In this document: positions 1-9,968 of the stretch, piece after piece
Layout of the letters: each line of letters opens with the position of its first letter
Position numbering within the stretch: the stretch's first letter is position 1
NCBI RefSeq assembly: GCF_017355185.1
Contig: NZ_JADILJ010000002.1
Coordinates: 62,001-126,000 of the forward strand
Length of the DNA stretch: 64,000 bases
Origin: Rathayibacter sp. SD072
GTDB lineage: Bacteria > Actinomycetota > Actinomycetes > Actinomycetales > Microbacteriaceae
Direction: 5' to 3'
Translations under genes and position numbers: made by a program
The notes under the pieces: generated by a model
What the model saw: only the letters and a program-made list of their open reading frames with translations
The model's database searches: none
Told to the model about the DNA's origin: nothing

Positions 1-53
1 TCCATCAGGAGTCGGGCGCCGACTCGGAGTTCGAGATCGTGCACGCTCAGCAC
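1..53 (-). CDS. ABC-F family ATP-binding protein, N-terminal fragment
   Basis: Only the first 17 codons lie in the window. The gene continues beyond base 1. Reading leftwards from a GTG at 53, the peptide VLSVHDLELRVGARLLM matches, from memory, the opening of an ABC-F (EttA/Uup-like) protein of Microbacteriaceae, where a Val-Gly-Ala-Arg-Leu-Leu-Met stretch precedes the first Walker A motif. ABC-F proteins act on the ribosome and have no membrane domain. No strong ribosome binding site is visible before this GTG. A second GTG lies at 43-41. The gene is divergent from bioY and shares its upstream region. Confidence 0.5.
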   Translation of the reverse strand, partial: MLSVHDLELRVGARLLM

Positions 54-130
54 AGTGCTGTCCGTTCTCGCCAAGAATTGGCGGTCGCTTCGGGAGGTCT
101 GGGGCAAAGGGCCGCGATGCGGCAGCCCCC

Positions 131-137
131 TAGTATA
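131..137. promoter_or_regulatory. Possible -10 elements between ABC-F gene and bioY
   Basis: This AT-rich patch is the only one in the 191-base divergent gap. Read on the minus strand, 137-132 is TATACT, a good actinobacterial -10 for the ABC-F gene, giving a leader of about 70 bases. Read on the plus strand, 131-136 is TAGTAT and could serve bioY with a leader of about 100 bases. No clear -35 is seen on either strand. The rest of 54-244 shows no other recognisable feature. Confidence 0.35.
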
Positions 138-244
138 TTTCCTGAGCCGCGGAGCGGGTTCACGTCCGCTCAGCGCGGACGGCGGCCCCGTCCTCGGCCG
201 CTCTCGTTCCCCGCTCCTGCGCGACACGGCCTTTGGAGACACCC

Positions 245-850
245 ATGTCCAGCTATTCGCTCGCTCCGTCGCGACCGGTCCTCGCCGACCGCCTGTTCGC
301 GCGCTCGATCGTCACCGATCTCGTCCTCGTCGTCGCCGCGGCGGCGCTCACCGCCGGGATGGCGCAGCTCTACATCCCGATGTGGCCCGTGCCGATCACG
401 GGGCAGACGTTCGCCGTGCTGCTCGTGGGCACCACGCTCGGCGCCGTCCGCGGCGCCCTCTCGATGGGCGTCTACGCCCTCGTCGGCGCTCTCGGAGTCC
501 CGGTCTTCACGGAGGGCTCGAGCGGCTGGGCCGTCCTCGCCGGCCCGACGGGCGGGTACATCGTCGGTTTCGTCCTCGCCGCGATCGTGACCGGGTGGCT
601 CGCGCAGCGGCAGTGGGACCGCCGCGTGGTCGGCACGCTCGTCACCTTCCTCGCCGGAACGGCGACCATCTACCTCGTCGGTCTCCCCTGGCTGGCGACC
701 GCGCTGGGCTCGCTCGGCTACCCGGCCGATCTCGGCTCGGTGCTGAACGCCGGGCTCGTGCCGTTCCTGGTGGGCGACGCCCTCAAGATCCTCGTCGCCG
801 CGGCCCTGCTGCCGACCACCTGGGCGCTGCTGCGCCGCCGCTCGAGCTGA
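245..850 (+). CDS. bioY: BioY family biotin transporter (ECF S component)
   Basis: The gene encodes a 201-residue, very hydrophobic integral membrane protein of the BioY family. BioY is the substrate-binding S component that captures biotin, alone or with an energy-coupling ATPase module. Family features are a PITGQTFAVLL stretch at about residues 50-60, glycine-rich helices, and GPTGGY at about 100-105. The length is normal for the family. I chose ATG 245 because a GGAGA ribosome binding site (235-239) precedes it; an in-frame TTG at 233 would overlap that site. No bioM or bioN lies next to it, so it either works alone or shares an ECF module encoded elsewhere. It ends just before a perfect palindromic terminator. 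Confidence 0.93.
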   Translation: MSSYSLAPSRPVLADRLFARSIVTDLVLVVAAAALTAGMAQLYIPMWPVPITGQTFAVLLVGTTLGAVRGALSMGVYALVGALGVPVFTEGSSGWAVLAGPTGGYIVGFVLAAIVTGWLAQRQWDRRVVGTLVTFLAGTATIYLVGLPWLATALGSLGYPADLGSVLNAGLVPFLVGDALKILVAAALLPTTWALLRRRSS

Positions 851-861
851 GCGCTCGGCGG

Positions 862-907
862 GTACGGCGAAGGGCCGGGAGGATCATCCTCCCGGCCCTT
901 CGCCGTA
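862..907. terminator. Bidirectional terminator, bioY / suf operon
   Basis: This is a perfect 46-base palindrome: 862-884 is exactly complementary to 885-907, with no spacer, so a hairpin must open a few pairs at its tip. It sits between the convergent ends of bioY (850) and the DUF59 gene (913), so it can stop transcription from both sides. It lacks a long T tract, as is common in high-GC actinobacteria. Confidence 0.85.
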
Positions 908-912
908 CCGCC

Positions 913-1245
913 TCAGATCGAGAAGCCGAGCGCGCGCATCATGTCGCGGCCGTCGTCCGTGATCCGCTCGGGACCCCACGGCGGCATCCAGACCCAGTTG
1001 ATCCGGAACGCCTCGACGATGCCGTCGAGCGACTCGGCGGTCTGCTCCTCGAGCACATCGGTCAGCGGGCAGCCCGCCGACGTGAGCGTCATGTGGATGA
1101 CCAGGGCGTCGTTCTCGTCGTCCCAGCCGAGGTCGTAGATCAGGCCCAGGTCGACGACGTTGATCCCGAGCTCGGGATCCATGACGTCCTTGAGGGCCTC
1201 CTCGACCTGGTCGAAGAGCTTCGGCTCGAGCGTCGTGACGGCCAT
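913..1245 (-). CDS. sufT: DUF59/MIP18 family Fe-S assembly protein (SufT-like)
   Basis: The product is a 110-residue protein that is a single DUF59 (MIP18) domain. It carries the DPELG motif at residues 23-27 and a conserved cysteine, C59, in SAGCP. Such proteins (SufT, PaaD, human CIAO2 relatives) help mature iron-sulfur proteins, probably as carriers or adaptors. It is the last gene of the suf operon, starting two bases after sufC ends, which supports a role in Fe-S assembly rather than phenylacetate metabolism. In other actinobacteria this gene follows sufS and sufU; here both are absent from the operon. The ATG start is supported by the tight spacing. Confidence 0.88.
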   Translation of the reverse strand: MAVTTLEPKLFDQVEEALKDVMDPELGINVVDLGLIYDLGWDDENDALVIHMTLTSAGCPLTDVLEEQTAESLDGIVEAFRINWVWMPPWGPERITDDGRDMMRALGFSI

Positions 1246-1247
1246 GG

Positions 1248-2009
<762 letters not shown>

Positions 2010-2339
2010 TCAGACTTCCTTCGTGACGGTCGGGTCGATGTAGACGTCGCCGTCGATGATCTCGACGACGAAGACGGGGACCGGCTCGTAGGCCGGCAGG
2101 TTCAGAGGCGTCCCGGTGCGGAGCGAGAACTGGGACCCGTGCGCCCAGCACTCGAGGCTGTCGCCCTCGACGAAACCCTCGGACAGCGAGATCTCGCCGT
2201 GCGTGCAGGTGTCGCCGATGGCGTGGATCTCGCCGGCCGAGTCCTGGACGACGGCGATCGCGACCCCGTCGACCTCGACGCGCATGGCCTGGTTCGGGAT
2301 CAGCTCCGAGACGGAGCAGATCATCGCGGCGTTGCTCAT
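2010..2339 (-). CDS. Rieske-type ferredoxin of the suf operon
   Basis: The product is a 109-residue protein with one Rieske [2Fe-2S] domain. The ligands are in the order C45-x-H47 and C64-x2-H67, with the spacing of a small non-haem dioxygenase-type ferredoxin. It lies between sufD and sufC. Its ATG overlaps the sufD stop by four bases (ATGA) and its own stop abuts the sufC start. In that place it may supply electrons for cluster assembly or be a client of it; this is inference. The start is fixed by the overlap. It is a common member of actinobacterial suf operons, although its role there is not settled as far as I know. Confidence 0.92.
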   Translation of the reverse strand: MSNAAMICSVSELIPNQAMRVEVDGVAIAVVQDSAGEIHAIGDTCTHGEISLSEGFVEGDSLECWAHGSQFSLRTGTPLNLPAYEPVPVFVVEIIDGDVYIDPTVTKEV

Positions 2340-3574
2340 GCGGTCACCGCCGCCTGGTGCGCGGAGCCCGTCTGGCCGGCGCTGCCGGCGAGCTCGGCCT
2401 CGATCGCGAGCTGGAGGCGGTCCTCGAGCTCGGCGACCTTGATCTGCTGGACGATCTCGCTCAGGAAGCCGCGGACGACGAGGCGCCGCGCCTCGTCCTC
2501 GCGGATGCCGCGGGACTGCAGGTAGAAGAGCTGCTCGTCGTCGAAGCGGCCGGTCGCCGAGGCGTGGCCCGCTCCGGCGATGTCGCCGGTCTCGATCTCG
2601 AGGTTCGGGATGGAGTCGGCACGGGTGCCGTCGGAGAGGACCAGGTTGCGGTTCTGCTCGTAGCTGTCGGTGCCGGTCGCGCTGTTGCGGATCAGGACGT
2701 CGCCGATCCAGACCGTGCGGGCGCCCTGGCCCTGCAGCGCGCCCTTGTAGGTCACGCGGCTGCGGGTGTCGGGCGCGTCGTGGTCGACGTACACCTGCTG
2801 CTCGAGATGCTGGCCGCCGTCGGCGAAGTAGAGCCCGAAGAGCTCGCCGTCGGCCCCGCGCTCGACGAGGTGCGCGGACGGGTTGACCCGGACGATCGAG
2901 CCGCCGAGGGTGACGACGATGTGCTTGACCTTCGCATCGCGACCGACGCGGATGAAGTGGTTCGCCAGGTGGCGCGCCTCGTCGTCCCACTCCTGGACCG
3001 TGACGACGGTGAGCTGGGCACCCTCGCCGACCAGGATCTCGACGTTCTCGGCGAGCGTCGCGGCGCCCTCGTTCTGCAGGACGACGACCGCACGGGCGTA
3101 CGGTGCCGCCTCGATGATCGTGTGCGCAGCGCGGGGGGCGGAGCCGAGACCCGAGCGGACCAGGGTCGCGACCTTCTCGTCCTCGCCCGTGACGCGCACG
3201 ACGAGGGCCTGCTCGAAGCTCGACCACGCGTTGGCCGCGGCGCGGTCCTCGGGGAGGCCGGCGGTGCCGATCCGCTGGTCGTCGCGGCCGACCCACGAGA
3301 CCTCCACGCCGTCCACCGCGGTGTGCTCGAACGCGGTCGGGGAGCCGTCGAGGGCTCCGTCGATGAGGTCGGCGAGCCGAGCGACGGGCGTGAGCTTCCA
3401 GGCGATCTCGCGTCCGGTGACGGCCTCGAAGGCGTCGATGTCGGCCGATGCGAAGCGCTCCGACCGCGTCTGCACGGGCGTGAAGGCCCCGTCGGAGTGG
3501 GCGCGGATGCCCAGGCGCTCGGCAGCGGCCGCGCCGTCGATCTCGGGGGTCGCGGCGCTCGTGGGGACCGTCAT
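2336..3574 (-). CDS. sufD: Fe-S cluster assembly protein SufD
   Basis: SufD is the non-catalytic partner of SufB in the SufBC2D scaffold complex. The 412-residue protein has a variable N-terminal half and the SufB/SufD family right-handed beta-helix core in its C-terminal half. It ends with the family block containing GHASATGRFDDEQLFYLQSRG, followed by a segment of the type EARRLVVRGFLSEI that is shared with SufB. It sits downstream of sufB after a 70-base gap holding a strong hairpin, and overlaps the following Rieske gene by four bases. The start is ATG 3574, preceded by AAGGA. Confidence 0.95.
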   Translation of the reverse strand: MTVPTSAATPEIDGAAAAERLGIRAHSDGAFTPVQTRSERFASADIDAFEAVTGREIAWKLTPVARLADLIDGALDGSPTAFEHTAVDGVEVSWVGRDDQRIGTAGLPEDRAAANAWSSFEQALVVRVTGEDEKVATLVRSGLGSAPRAAHTIIEAAPYARAVVVLQNEGAATLAENVEILVGEGAQLTVVTVQEWDDEARHLANHFIRVGRDAKVKHIVVTLGGSIVRVNPSAHLVERGADGELFGLYFADGGQHLEQQVYVDHDAPDTRSRVTYKGALQGQGARTVWIGDVLIRNSATGTDSYEQNRNLVLSDGTRADSIPNLEIETGDIAGAGHASATGRFDDEQLFYLQSRGIREDEARRLVVRGFLSEIVQQIKVAELEDRLQLAIEAELAGSAGQTGSAHQAAVTA

Positions 3575-3601
3575 CAGGCGGTGGTTCCTTTCGATGGGTG
3601 C

Positions 3602-3624
3602 GGGGCGCCCCGTTCGGGCGCCCC
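3602..3624 (-). other. Stem-loop between sufB and sufD
   Basis: A 9-bp perfect GC stem (3602-3610 with 3616-3624, five-base loop) fills a third of the gap between sufB and sufD. There is no T tract. It could be a partial terminator or an mRNA processing or stability element that sets the ratio of SufB to the downstream proteins. The role is inferred. Confidence 0.5.
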
Positions 3625-3644
3625 TTCGAGGGGGGAGGCGGGCG

Positions 3645-5063
3645 TCAACCGACGCTGCCCTCCATCCCCATCTCGATGAGCTTGTTCAGCTCGAGGGCGT
3701 ACTCCATGGGCAGCTCGCGCGCGATCGGCTCGATGAACCCGCGGACGATCATGGCCATGGCCTCGTCCTCGGGCAGGCCGCGCGACATCAGGTAGAAGAG
3801 CTGCTCCTCGCTGACCTTCGACACGGTGGCCTCGTGGCCGAGCTGGACGTCGTCCACGCGGATGTCGATCGCCGGGTACGTGTCCGACCGCGAGATGGTG
3901 TCGACCAGCAGGGCGTCGCAGCGCACGGTGTTGGCGGAGTGGTGCGCGTTGGCGTCCACCCGCACCTCGCCCCGGTAGCCCGCGCGTCCGCCGCCGCGGG
4001 CGATGGACTTCGAGACGATGGACGACTGCGTGTACGGCGCCATGTGGACCATCTTCGCGCCGGCGTCCTGGTGCTGGCCGGGGCCCGCGAACGCGACGGA
4101 GAGGGTCTCGCCCTTGGCGTGCTCGCCGACCAGGAAGATCGACGGGTACTTCATGGTGACCTTCGAGCCGATGTTGCCGTCGATCCACTCCATGGTCGCC
4201 CCCTCGTGCGCGATCGCGCGCTTGGTGACGAGGTTGTAGACATTGTTCGACCAGTTCTGGATGGTCGTGTACCGCACTCGGGCGTTCTTCTTGACGATGA
4301 TCTCGACGACGGCCGAGTGCAGCGAGTCCGACTTGTAGATCGGAGCCGTGCAGCCCTCGATGTAGTGGACGTAGCTGTCCTCGTCCGCGATGATCAGCGT
4401 CCGCTCGAACTGGCCCATGTTCTCGGTGTTGATCCGGAAGTAGGCCTGCAGCGGGATGTCGACGTGGACGCCCTTGGGGACGTAGACGAACGAGCCGCCG
4501 GACCAGACCGCGGTGTTCAGCGCCGCGAACTTGTTGTCTCCCGCGGGGATGACCGTGCCGAAGTACTCCTCGAAGATCTCGGGGTGCTCGCGCAGGGCGG
4601 TGTCGGTGTCCATGAAGATGACACCCTGCTCCTCCAGGTCCTCGCGGATCTGGTGGTAGACGACCTCGGACTCGTACTGGGCCGCGACGCCGCCGACGAG
4701 GCGCTGGCGCTCCGCCTCCGGGATGCCGAGCTTCTCGTACGTGTTCTTGATGTCGTCGGGGAGGTCGTCCCAGGTCTGCGCCTGCTTCTCCGTGGAGCGG
4801 ACGAAGTACTTGATGTTGTCGAAGTCGATGTCCGACAGGTCGGCACCCCACGTCGGCATGGGCTTGCGCTCGAAGAGCTTCAGCGCCTTCATGCGGCGAT
4901 CGCGCATCCAGGCGGGCTCGTTCTTGAGCGCGGAGATGTCGGAGACGACCTCGGGCGAGATCCCGCGGCGCGCGGACGCGCCCGCGGAGTCGGAGTCGGC
5001 CCAGCCGAACTCGTAGACGCCGAGGCTCTCGAGCTCGGGGCGGTCGATCAGGATGTCTGACAT
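3645..5063 (-). CDS. sufB: Fe-S cluster assembly scaffold SufB
   Basis: SufB is the main scaffold of the SUF system, on which clusters are built before transfer to apo-proteins. The 472-residue product is a full-length SufB: an N-terminal helical region, a central part with [12 protein letters not shown]-like beta-helix repeats (here [12 protein letters not shown]), and the conserved C-terminal sequence with [17 protein letters not shown]. It is the first gene of the operon. The ATG is preceded by a GAGGT ribosome binding site. No SufR or RRF2/IscR-type regulator gene lies upstream, which differs from many actinobacteria, so any Suf regulator is encoded elsewhere. Confidence 0.97.
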   Translation of the reverse strand: MSDILIDRPELESLGVYEFGWADSDSAGASARRGISPEVVSDISALKNEPAWMRDRRMKALKLFERKPMPTWGADLSDIDFDNIKYFVRSTEKQAQTWDDLPDDIKNTYEKLGIPEAERQRLVGGVAAQYESEVVYHQIREDLEEQGVIFMDTDTALREHPEIFEEYFGTVIPAGDNKFAALNTAVWSGGSFVYVPKGVHVDIPLQAYFRINTENMGQFERTLIIADEDSYVHYIEGCTAPIYKSDSLHSAVVEIIVKKNARVRYTTIQNWSNNVYNLVTKRAIAHEGATMEWIDGNIGSKVTMKYPSIFLVGEHAKGETLSVAFAGPGQHQDAGAKMVHMAPYTQSSIVSKSIARGGGRAGYRGEVRVDANAHHSANTVRCDALLVDTISRSDTYPAIDIRVDDVQLGHEATVSKVSEEQLFYLMSRGLPEDEAMAMIVRGFIEPIARELPMEYALELNKLIEMGMEGSVG

Positions 5064-5418
5064 GTGTACCTCGTTTCCTACCCACTGCTAACCGGTCGGG
5101 TTCCGGAGTCATTCCCCGTGGGGCGACCCGGAGCACATTCCGGCTGGTCGCGATCGTGGTGATGCGCGGGGGCGGTTGATGTGCGTGCCTGAGATGTCCT
5201 AAGGAAGTGCTGCGGCGCGTCATCGGGCCGGTGGTCCCGCACGGCGCCGTGTCCGCGTGGATGCGGGGGTCTCACGTCGTGCCTGAACCAACTACTCATT
5301 CTACAGAGGAGCGCCGGGATGGGAACCCGCGCACCTGGGTGTCGGCCGGGTACGACGTCCCGCGCCACCAGACGGTGATGACCATACGGGTGTCGGTGGT
5401 CCGTGATGAGGTCGCGGC
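5064..5418. promoter_or_regulatory. suf upstream region with a candidate promoter
   Basis: About 355 bases without a convincing gene. On the minus strand TAGAAT (5303-5298) is the best -10 for the suf operon, giving a leader of about 230 bases. TTAGGACAT (5204-5196) lies inside that leader. No perfect inverted repeat resembling a known Suf regulator site was recognised. A plus-strand reading frame through 5310-5418 looks weakly coding but has no start or family match. Confidence 0.3.
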
Positions 5419-5613
5419 ATGTCGAACGACGATCCGCTCCCGCTCCCCGCCCGCCTGCTCCTGGCCGTCGCCCGGAGAGGACTCCCACCCGCGCAGGCCG
5501 ACGTCCTCGCCCGACTCGGGGCCGTGCTCGCGCTCGAGCTCGCGCCGATGGCACTGCCGATCGCACTGCTCCGGCTCCGGCGGCACGTGCGCGGCGATCG
5601 GCCCGGACGATGA
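5419..5613 (+). CDS. Possible small hydrophobic protein, unknown
   Basis: A 64-codon frame starting with ATG. Most third codon positions are G or C, as in real genes of this genome. The peptide is Pro/Leu/Arg-rich with a hydrophobic stretch (LARLGAVLALELAPMALPIALL) that could form one membrane helix, and it ends in an Arg-rich tail. A weak GAGG lies before the start. It ends 17 bases from the convergent ctaA stop. I do not recognise a family. In such GC-rich DNA a frame of this size can occur by chance. Confidence 0.35.
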   Translation: MSNDDPLPLPARLLLAVARRGLPPAQADVLARLGAVLALELAPMALPIALLRLRRHVRGDRPGR

Positions 5614-5630
5614 CCGCGCCGGCCGGCTTC

Positions 5631-6590
5631 TCAGCCGACGGGCTGGAGCTCCTCCGCGGCACGGCGGCGCTGCGCGCGCACGGTGAAGAGACGGGGGTTC
5701 ACGTCCAGGAGCACCCGGACCGTGCCGACCCAGACCAGGGCCGACCCGAGCAGGTGGACGGCGACGAGGGCCTCGGGGAGCGCGAGGAGCGACTGCGCGA
5801 CCCCGACGAGGGCCTGCAGCACCACGACCACGATGTAGGTCGTCACCCGACGGCGCGCGAGCTCCGAGCCCGGCGAACGGCGCAGGAGCGCCAGCAGCGC
5901 GATGCCGAGGACGAGCGAGGCGGTTCCGAGGACACCGTGCACGAGCGTCACGCTCTCCCAGTGGAACCGCATGCGCGGCACCTCGGCGGAGTCGCCGGCG
6001 TGCGGGCCTGTCCCGGTGACGAGTGTGCCCACCAGGATCACGAGGAGGGTGACCGCGACCAGCGCGATGCTCACCGACCGGGTGAGGGCATCGGGCTCGA
6101 AGGCGGTGGACTGCGAGCGGTGCGCCCGGTGCCAGGTGAGCGAGGTCGTCGTGAGCAGGGCGATCGCGAGCGCGAAGTGCCCGGCGACGATGTAGGGGTT
6201 GAGCCCCGAGTGCACCGTGGCGCCCCCCGCGAGAGCGTTGGCGACCACCAGCCAGAACTGCGACCAGGCCAGTCGCGTCATCGTGCGGTCCCGGGGCTTC
6301 TGCAGGCGTGCGGCCGTGATGGCCCAGCCGACCGCCACGATCAGTACTCCCGTGAACGCCCTGTTGGTGAACTCGATGAAGCCGTGGATCCCGAGCTCGG
6401 GCGTCGACGTGAGCGAACCCGCGTCGCAGGCGGGCCAGGTCGGGCAGCCGAGTCCGGAGCCCGTGAGGCGCACCACTCCCCCGAAGAAGATGATCAGGAT
6501 GCTCGCCACGAGTGCGGCGGTGGTCCCCCAGCGCAGCGCGCGGGGCGACAGCGTGACCCGCTCGGCGAGGAATGAGAAGGGCGTCACCAT
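5631..6590 (-). CDS. ctaA: Haem A synthase CtaA
   Basis: CtaA (COX15) oxidises the C8 methyl group of haem O to give haem A for aa3-type cytochrome oxidase. The 319-residue membrane protein has about eight hydrophobic helices. It shows the first-half motif RLTGSGLGCPTWPAC, with the paired cysteines C49 and C55 in the outer loop, and conserved histidines in EFTNR- and VHSGLNPY-type helices. The start is ATG 6590, whose A is the last base of the ctaB stop (TGATG), so ctaB and ctaA are translationally coupled. I rejected longer in-frame starts because they run into ctaB. Confidence 0.94.
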   Translation of the reverse strand: MVTPFSFLAERVTLSPRALRWGTTAALVASILIIFFGGVVRLTGSGLGCPTWPACDAGSLTSTPELGIHGFIEFTNRAFTGVLIVAVGWAITAARLQKPRDRTMTRLAWSQFWLVVANALAGGATVHSGLNPYIVAGHFALAIALLTTTSLTWHRAHRSQSTAFEPDALTRSVSIALVAVTLLVILVGTLVTGTGPHAGDSAEVPRMRFHWESVTLVHGVLGTASLVLGIALLALLRRSPGSELARRRVTTYIVVVVLQALVGVAQSLLALPEALVAVHLLGSALVWVGTVRVLLDVNPRLFTVRAQRRRAAEELQPVG

Positions 6591-7522
6591 CAGAACGGCA
6601 GCAGGGGATCGACGCCGACGGCGAGGAACAGCAGCGTGAGGTACCCGATCGAGCCGTGGAAGACCCGCATCGGAGAGACGTGCTCGTGACGGATCGCGAG
6701 GCTGTACAGGCGGTGCGTCTCGGCGATGAACCAGACACCGCTCGCGAGGGCGACGACCGTGTAGACGAGGCCCATGCCGGCCACGGGGATCAGCAGCAGG
6801 GAGCACGCCACGGTCGCCCAGGCGTACAGGATCACCTGCAGTCCGACGATGGTGCGGCCGCGCACCACGGCCAGCATCGGCACTCCGGCCGCCTGGTAGT
6901 CGTCGCGGTACTTCATCGACAGGGGCCAGTAGTGCGGCGGGGTCCACAGGAAGATGACCGTGAAGAGGATCACCGGCGCCCAGTCGAGCGAGTTCGTGAC
7001 GGCGGCCCACCCGATGAGCACGGGCATGCAGCCCGCGATCCCGCCCCAGACGATGTTCTGCGGCGTGCGGCGCTTGAGGAACAGCGTGTAGAAGACGACG
7101 TAGATGAGGATCGCCGCGAGGGAGAGTCCCGCCGCGAGCCAGTTGGCGGTCAGACCGAGCCAGACGATCGAGAGCACGCCGATCGTGGTCGCGAAGACGA
7201 GCGCCGCGCGGTCCGAGATCTCCCCCGTCACGAGCGGACGGTTCTTCGTCCGGTTCATGATGCGGTCGATGTCGCGATCGAAGTAGCAGTTGAACGCACC
7301 CGCCGAGCCGGCGCTCAGGGCGCCGCCGATCAGGACGTTGAGCACGAGCCGGAGATCCGGGATCCCGCCCTGGGCGAGGATCATCGTCGGCGCCGTCACC
7401 ACGAGGAGGAGCTCGATCACGCGAGGCTTCGTCAGCGCCACGAAGGCCCTCACCTTGCGCGCGAGGGCCGCTCTGGACGGCTCGCCCCGCTCGATCGCGG
7501 TGGTCTCTACGGCTACGTCCAT
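6590..7522 (-). CDS. ctaB: Protohaem IX farnesyltransferase (haem O synthase)
   Basis: CtaB attaches a farnesyl group to protohaem to make haem O, the substrate of the next enzyme, CtaA. The 310-residue protein is a UbiA-family prenyltransferase with the prenyl-diphosphate site N78-x3-D82-x3-D86 and a second Asp-rich loop near KYRDDYQ (residues 204-210), between membrane helices. The start at ATG 7522 has a good GAGGAG ribosome binding site. Upstream in-frame codons lie beyond the likely promoter. It is first in a ctaB-ctaA operon, divergent from the transketolase gene, an arrangement I recall as usual in actinobacteria. Confidence 0.95.
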   Translation of the reverse strand: MDVAVETTAIERGEPSRAALARKVRAFVALTKPRVIELLLVVTAPTMILAQGGIPDLRLVLNVLIGGALSAGSAGAFNCYFDRDIDRIMNRTKNRPLVTGEISDRAALVFATTIGVLSIVWLGLTANWLAAGLSLAAILIYVVFYTLFLKRRTPQNIVWGGIAGCMPVLIGWAAVTNSLDWAPVILFTVIFLWTPPHYWPLSMKYRDDYQAAGVPMLAVVRGRTIVGLQVILYAWATVACSLLLIPVAGMGLVYTVVALASGVWFIAETHRLYSLAIRHEHVSPMRVFHGSIGYLTLLFLAVGVDPLLPF

Positions 7523-7533
7523 TGCTCCTCTAA

Positions 7534-7558
7534 CGTTCGACAATCCCGAACGAGTGTA
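7534..7558 (-). promoter_or_regulatory. ctaB promoter and inverted repeat
   Basis: On the minus strand TACACT (7558-7553) is a good -10 for ctaB. Directly downstream, CGTTCG (7534-7539) and CGAACG (7547-7552) form an inverted repeat over the expected start site, a possible operator. The arm order is opposite to an actinobacterial LexA box, so it is not an SOS site. Confidence 0.4.
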
Positions 7559-7688
7559 ATGCGCCCGGCCTGGGCACGGGCCCCGTTCGTCGAGTCCGTC
7601 ACAGCGCTCCCCGCGCATGCACGCTTGCCCAAACGACTCCCTACATATGCGACCCCGCAACCCCCGGTCGTGAGGACACCCCCCTCCG

Positions 7689-7694
7689 TATACT
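7689..7694 (+). promoter_or_regulatory. Candidate -10 of the tkt operon
   Basis: TATACT is the best -10 in the 350-base divergent gap between ctaB and tkt and would give a transketolase leader of about 170 bases. The -35 is poorly defined. Apart from this and the ctaB promoter I see nothing gene-like in 7559-7872. Confidence 0.4.
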
Positions 7695-7872
7695 CGGGAC
7701 TGCTCGCCAGAGCGCCCGGTACGCACCCGAGCCCGCCCGACCGATCGGTCGTGTCGAGGCCCAGAGGGTCGTCGCCGGGGCATCGTGCCGAAGTCGTCGC
7801 GCGGCGTGCTCCACCATGCGAGAGGACGGACGGTCTGCGTCTGCCCCACGTCTCGAGAAGGGTCAGTACCAA

Positions 7873-9966
7873 GTGTCAGAACTGCAATGGGAATCCATTG
7901 ACGAGAAGGCAGTCGACACGGCGAGGGTCCTCGCCGCGGATGCCGTGGAGAAGGTCGGCAACGGCCATCCCGGAACCGCCATGAGCCTCGCTCCGGCCGC
8001 GTACCTCCTCTTCCAGAAGGTCATGCGCCGCGACCCGTCCGACAGCACCTGGATCGGCCGCGACCGCTTCATCCTGTCGGTCGGACACTCGTCGCTGACC
8101 CAGTACGTCCAGTTCTACCTGGGCGGCTACGGTCTCGAGCTCGACGACCTCAAGGCGCTGCGCACCTGGGGATCGAAGACCCCCGGCCACCCCGAGTACG
8201 GCCACACCGACGGCGTCGAGATCACCACCGGGCCGCTGGGCCAGGGCCTCGCCTCGGCCGTCGGCTTCGCCTACGCCTCGCGCTTCGAGCGCGATCTGTT
8301 CGACCCCGAGGCCGCCGCGGGCACCTCGCCGTTCGACCACTTCGTCTACGTCATCGCCGGCGACGGCGACCTGCAGGAGGGCGTCACCAGCGAGGCCTCC
8401 TCGCTGGCCGGCCACCAGCAGCTCGGCAACCTCGTCGTGATCTACGACTCCAACCAGATCTCGATCGAGGACGACACCAACATCGCCTTCACCGAGGACG
8501 TCAAGGCGCGCTACGAGGCGTACGACTGGCACGTCCAGGTCGTCGACTGGAAGAAGACCGGCGAGTACCACGAGGACGTCGCCGAGCTCCACGCCGCGAT
8601 CGAGGCCGCGAAGGGCGAGACCGACAAGCCGTCGCTCATCATCCTGCGCACGATCATCGGCTGGCCCTCGCCGAAGAAGCAGAACACCGGCAAGATCCAC
8701 GGCTCCGCCCTCGGCGCCGACGAGCTCCGCGGCCTCAAGGAGGTGCTCGGCTTCGACCCCGAGAAGACCTTCGACGTGGCCGACGAGGTCATCGAGCACA
8801 CCCGAAAGGCCGTCGAGCGGGGTCAGGCGCAGCACGCCGAGTGGACCGAGCAGTTCGACGCGTGGGCCACGGCCAACCCCGAGAAGAAGGTCCTGCTCGA
8901 CCGCGTGCTCAGCGGCGACCTCCCCGAGGGCGTCGAGGACGCGCTGCCCGTGTTCGAGCCCGGCAAGGAGGTCTCGACCCGCGCCGCGTCGGGCAAGGTC
9001 ATCAACGCCCTCGCCGGCGTCGTCCCCGAGCTGTGGGGCGGGTCCGCCGACCTCGCGGAGTCGAACAACACCACCATCGAGGGAGCGGGCTCCTTCGTGC
9101 CGTCCGAGTTCTCGACGCACGAGTGGACCGGCAAGAAGGGCGGCCGCGTGCTGCACTTCGGCATCCGCGAGCACGCCATGGGCTCGATCCTCAACGGCAT
9201 CGTGCTGCACGGCAACACGCGCCCCTTCGGCGGCACCTTCCTGATCTTCTCCGACTACATGCGTCCGGCGGTCCGTCTCGCCGCGCTCATGAAGGCGCCG
9301 GCGATCTACGTCTGGACCCACGACTCCGTGGCTCTGGGCGAGGACGGCCCGACGCACCAGCCGGTCGAGCAGCTGGCCTCGCTCCGCGCGATCCCGGGAC
9401 TGGACATCGTCCGCCCCGGTGACGCCAACGAGGTGGCCTACGCCTGGAAGACGATCCTCGAGCGCCGCGAGGGTCCCGCGGGCCTCGCTCTGACCCGTCA
9501 GAACATCCCGGTGTTCGAGCGCGGCGAGGGCGAGGCCGAGGGTGAGACCTTCGCCCACGCCTCGAACGTCGCCAAGGGTGCCTACGTGCTCGCCGAGGCG
9601 CCCGGCGGCACGCCGGACGTCATCCTCATCGCGACCGGCTCCGAGCTCCAGATCGCCGTCGAGACGCGCGAGAAGCTGAAGGCCGACGGCGTCAACGCCC
9701 GCGTCGTCTCGGCTCCGTCGCTCGAGTGGTTCGAGGAGCAGGACGCCGAGTACCGCGAGAAGGTCCTCCCCGCATCGGTGAAGGCCCGCGTCTCCATCGA
9801 GGCCGGCCTGAGCCTGGGCTGGCAGAAGTACGTCGGCGACGCCGGCCGCTCGGTCTCGATCGAGCACTTCGGCGCCTCGGCCGACTACAAGACCCTGTTC
9901 CGCGAGTTCGGGATCACCACGGAGGCGGCCCTCGCCGCCGCCAAGGAGTCGCTCGCAGCCTCCTGA
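7873..9966 (+). CDS. tkt: Transketolase
   Basis: Transketolase moves two-carbon ketol units between pentose-phosphate and glycolytic sugars, using thiamine diphosphate. The 697-residue protein has GHPG at 31-34, the thiamine-diphosphate site GDGDLQEG at 163-170 followed by DSN, and the C-terminal pyrimidine and transketolase domains ([23 protein letters not shown]). I chose GTG 7873: the family usually begins just before an LQW-x2-ID stretch, and an AAGGG lies ten bases upstream. An earlier in-frame ATG at 7816 would add a charged, poorly conserved tail. It is the first gene of the pentose-phosphate cluster. Confidence 0.96.
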   Translation: MSELQWESIDEKAVDTARVLAADAVEKVGNGHPGTAMSLAPAAYLLFQKVMRRDPSDSTWIGRDRFILSVGHSSLTQYVQFYLGGYGLELDDLKALRTWGSKTPGHPEYGHTDGVEITTGPLGQGLASAVGFAYASRFERDLFDPEAAAGTSPFDHFVYVIAGDGDLQEGVTSEASSLAGHQQLGNLVVIYDSNQISIEDDTNIAFTEDVKARYEAYDWHVQVVDWKKTGEYHEDVAELHAAIEAAKGETDKPSLIILRTIIGWPSPKKQNTGKIHGSALGADELRGLKEVLGFDPEKTFDVADEVIEHTRKAVERGQAQHAEWTEQFDAWATANPEKKVLLDRVLSGDLPEGVEDALPVFEPGKEVSTRAASGKVINALAGVVPELWGGSADLAESNNTTIEGAGSFVPSEFSTHEWTGKKGGRVLHFGIREHAMGSILNGIVLHGNTRPFGGTFLIFSDYMRPAVRLAALMKAPAIYVWTHDSVALGEDGPTHQPVEQLASLRAIPGLDIVRPGDANEVAYAWKTILERREGPAGLALTRQNIPVFERGEGEAEGETFAHASNVAKGAYVLAEAPGGTPDVILIATGSELQIAVETREKLKADGVNARVVSAPSLEWFEEQDAEYREKVLPASVKARVSIEAGLSLGWQKYVGDAGRSVSIEHFGASADYKTLFREFGITTEAALAAAKESLAAS

Positions 9967-9968
9967 GC

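Noticed and set aside
5305-5345. A tRNA T-arm-like stretch upstream of sufB
   Set aside because: Only one arm resembles a tRNA. The loop does not fit TTCRANY, and no acceptor or anticodon stem can be drawn.
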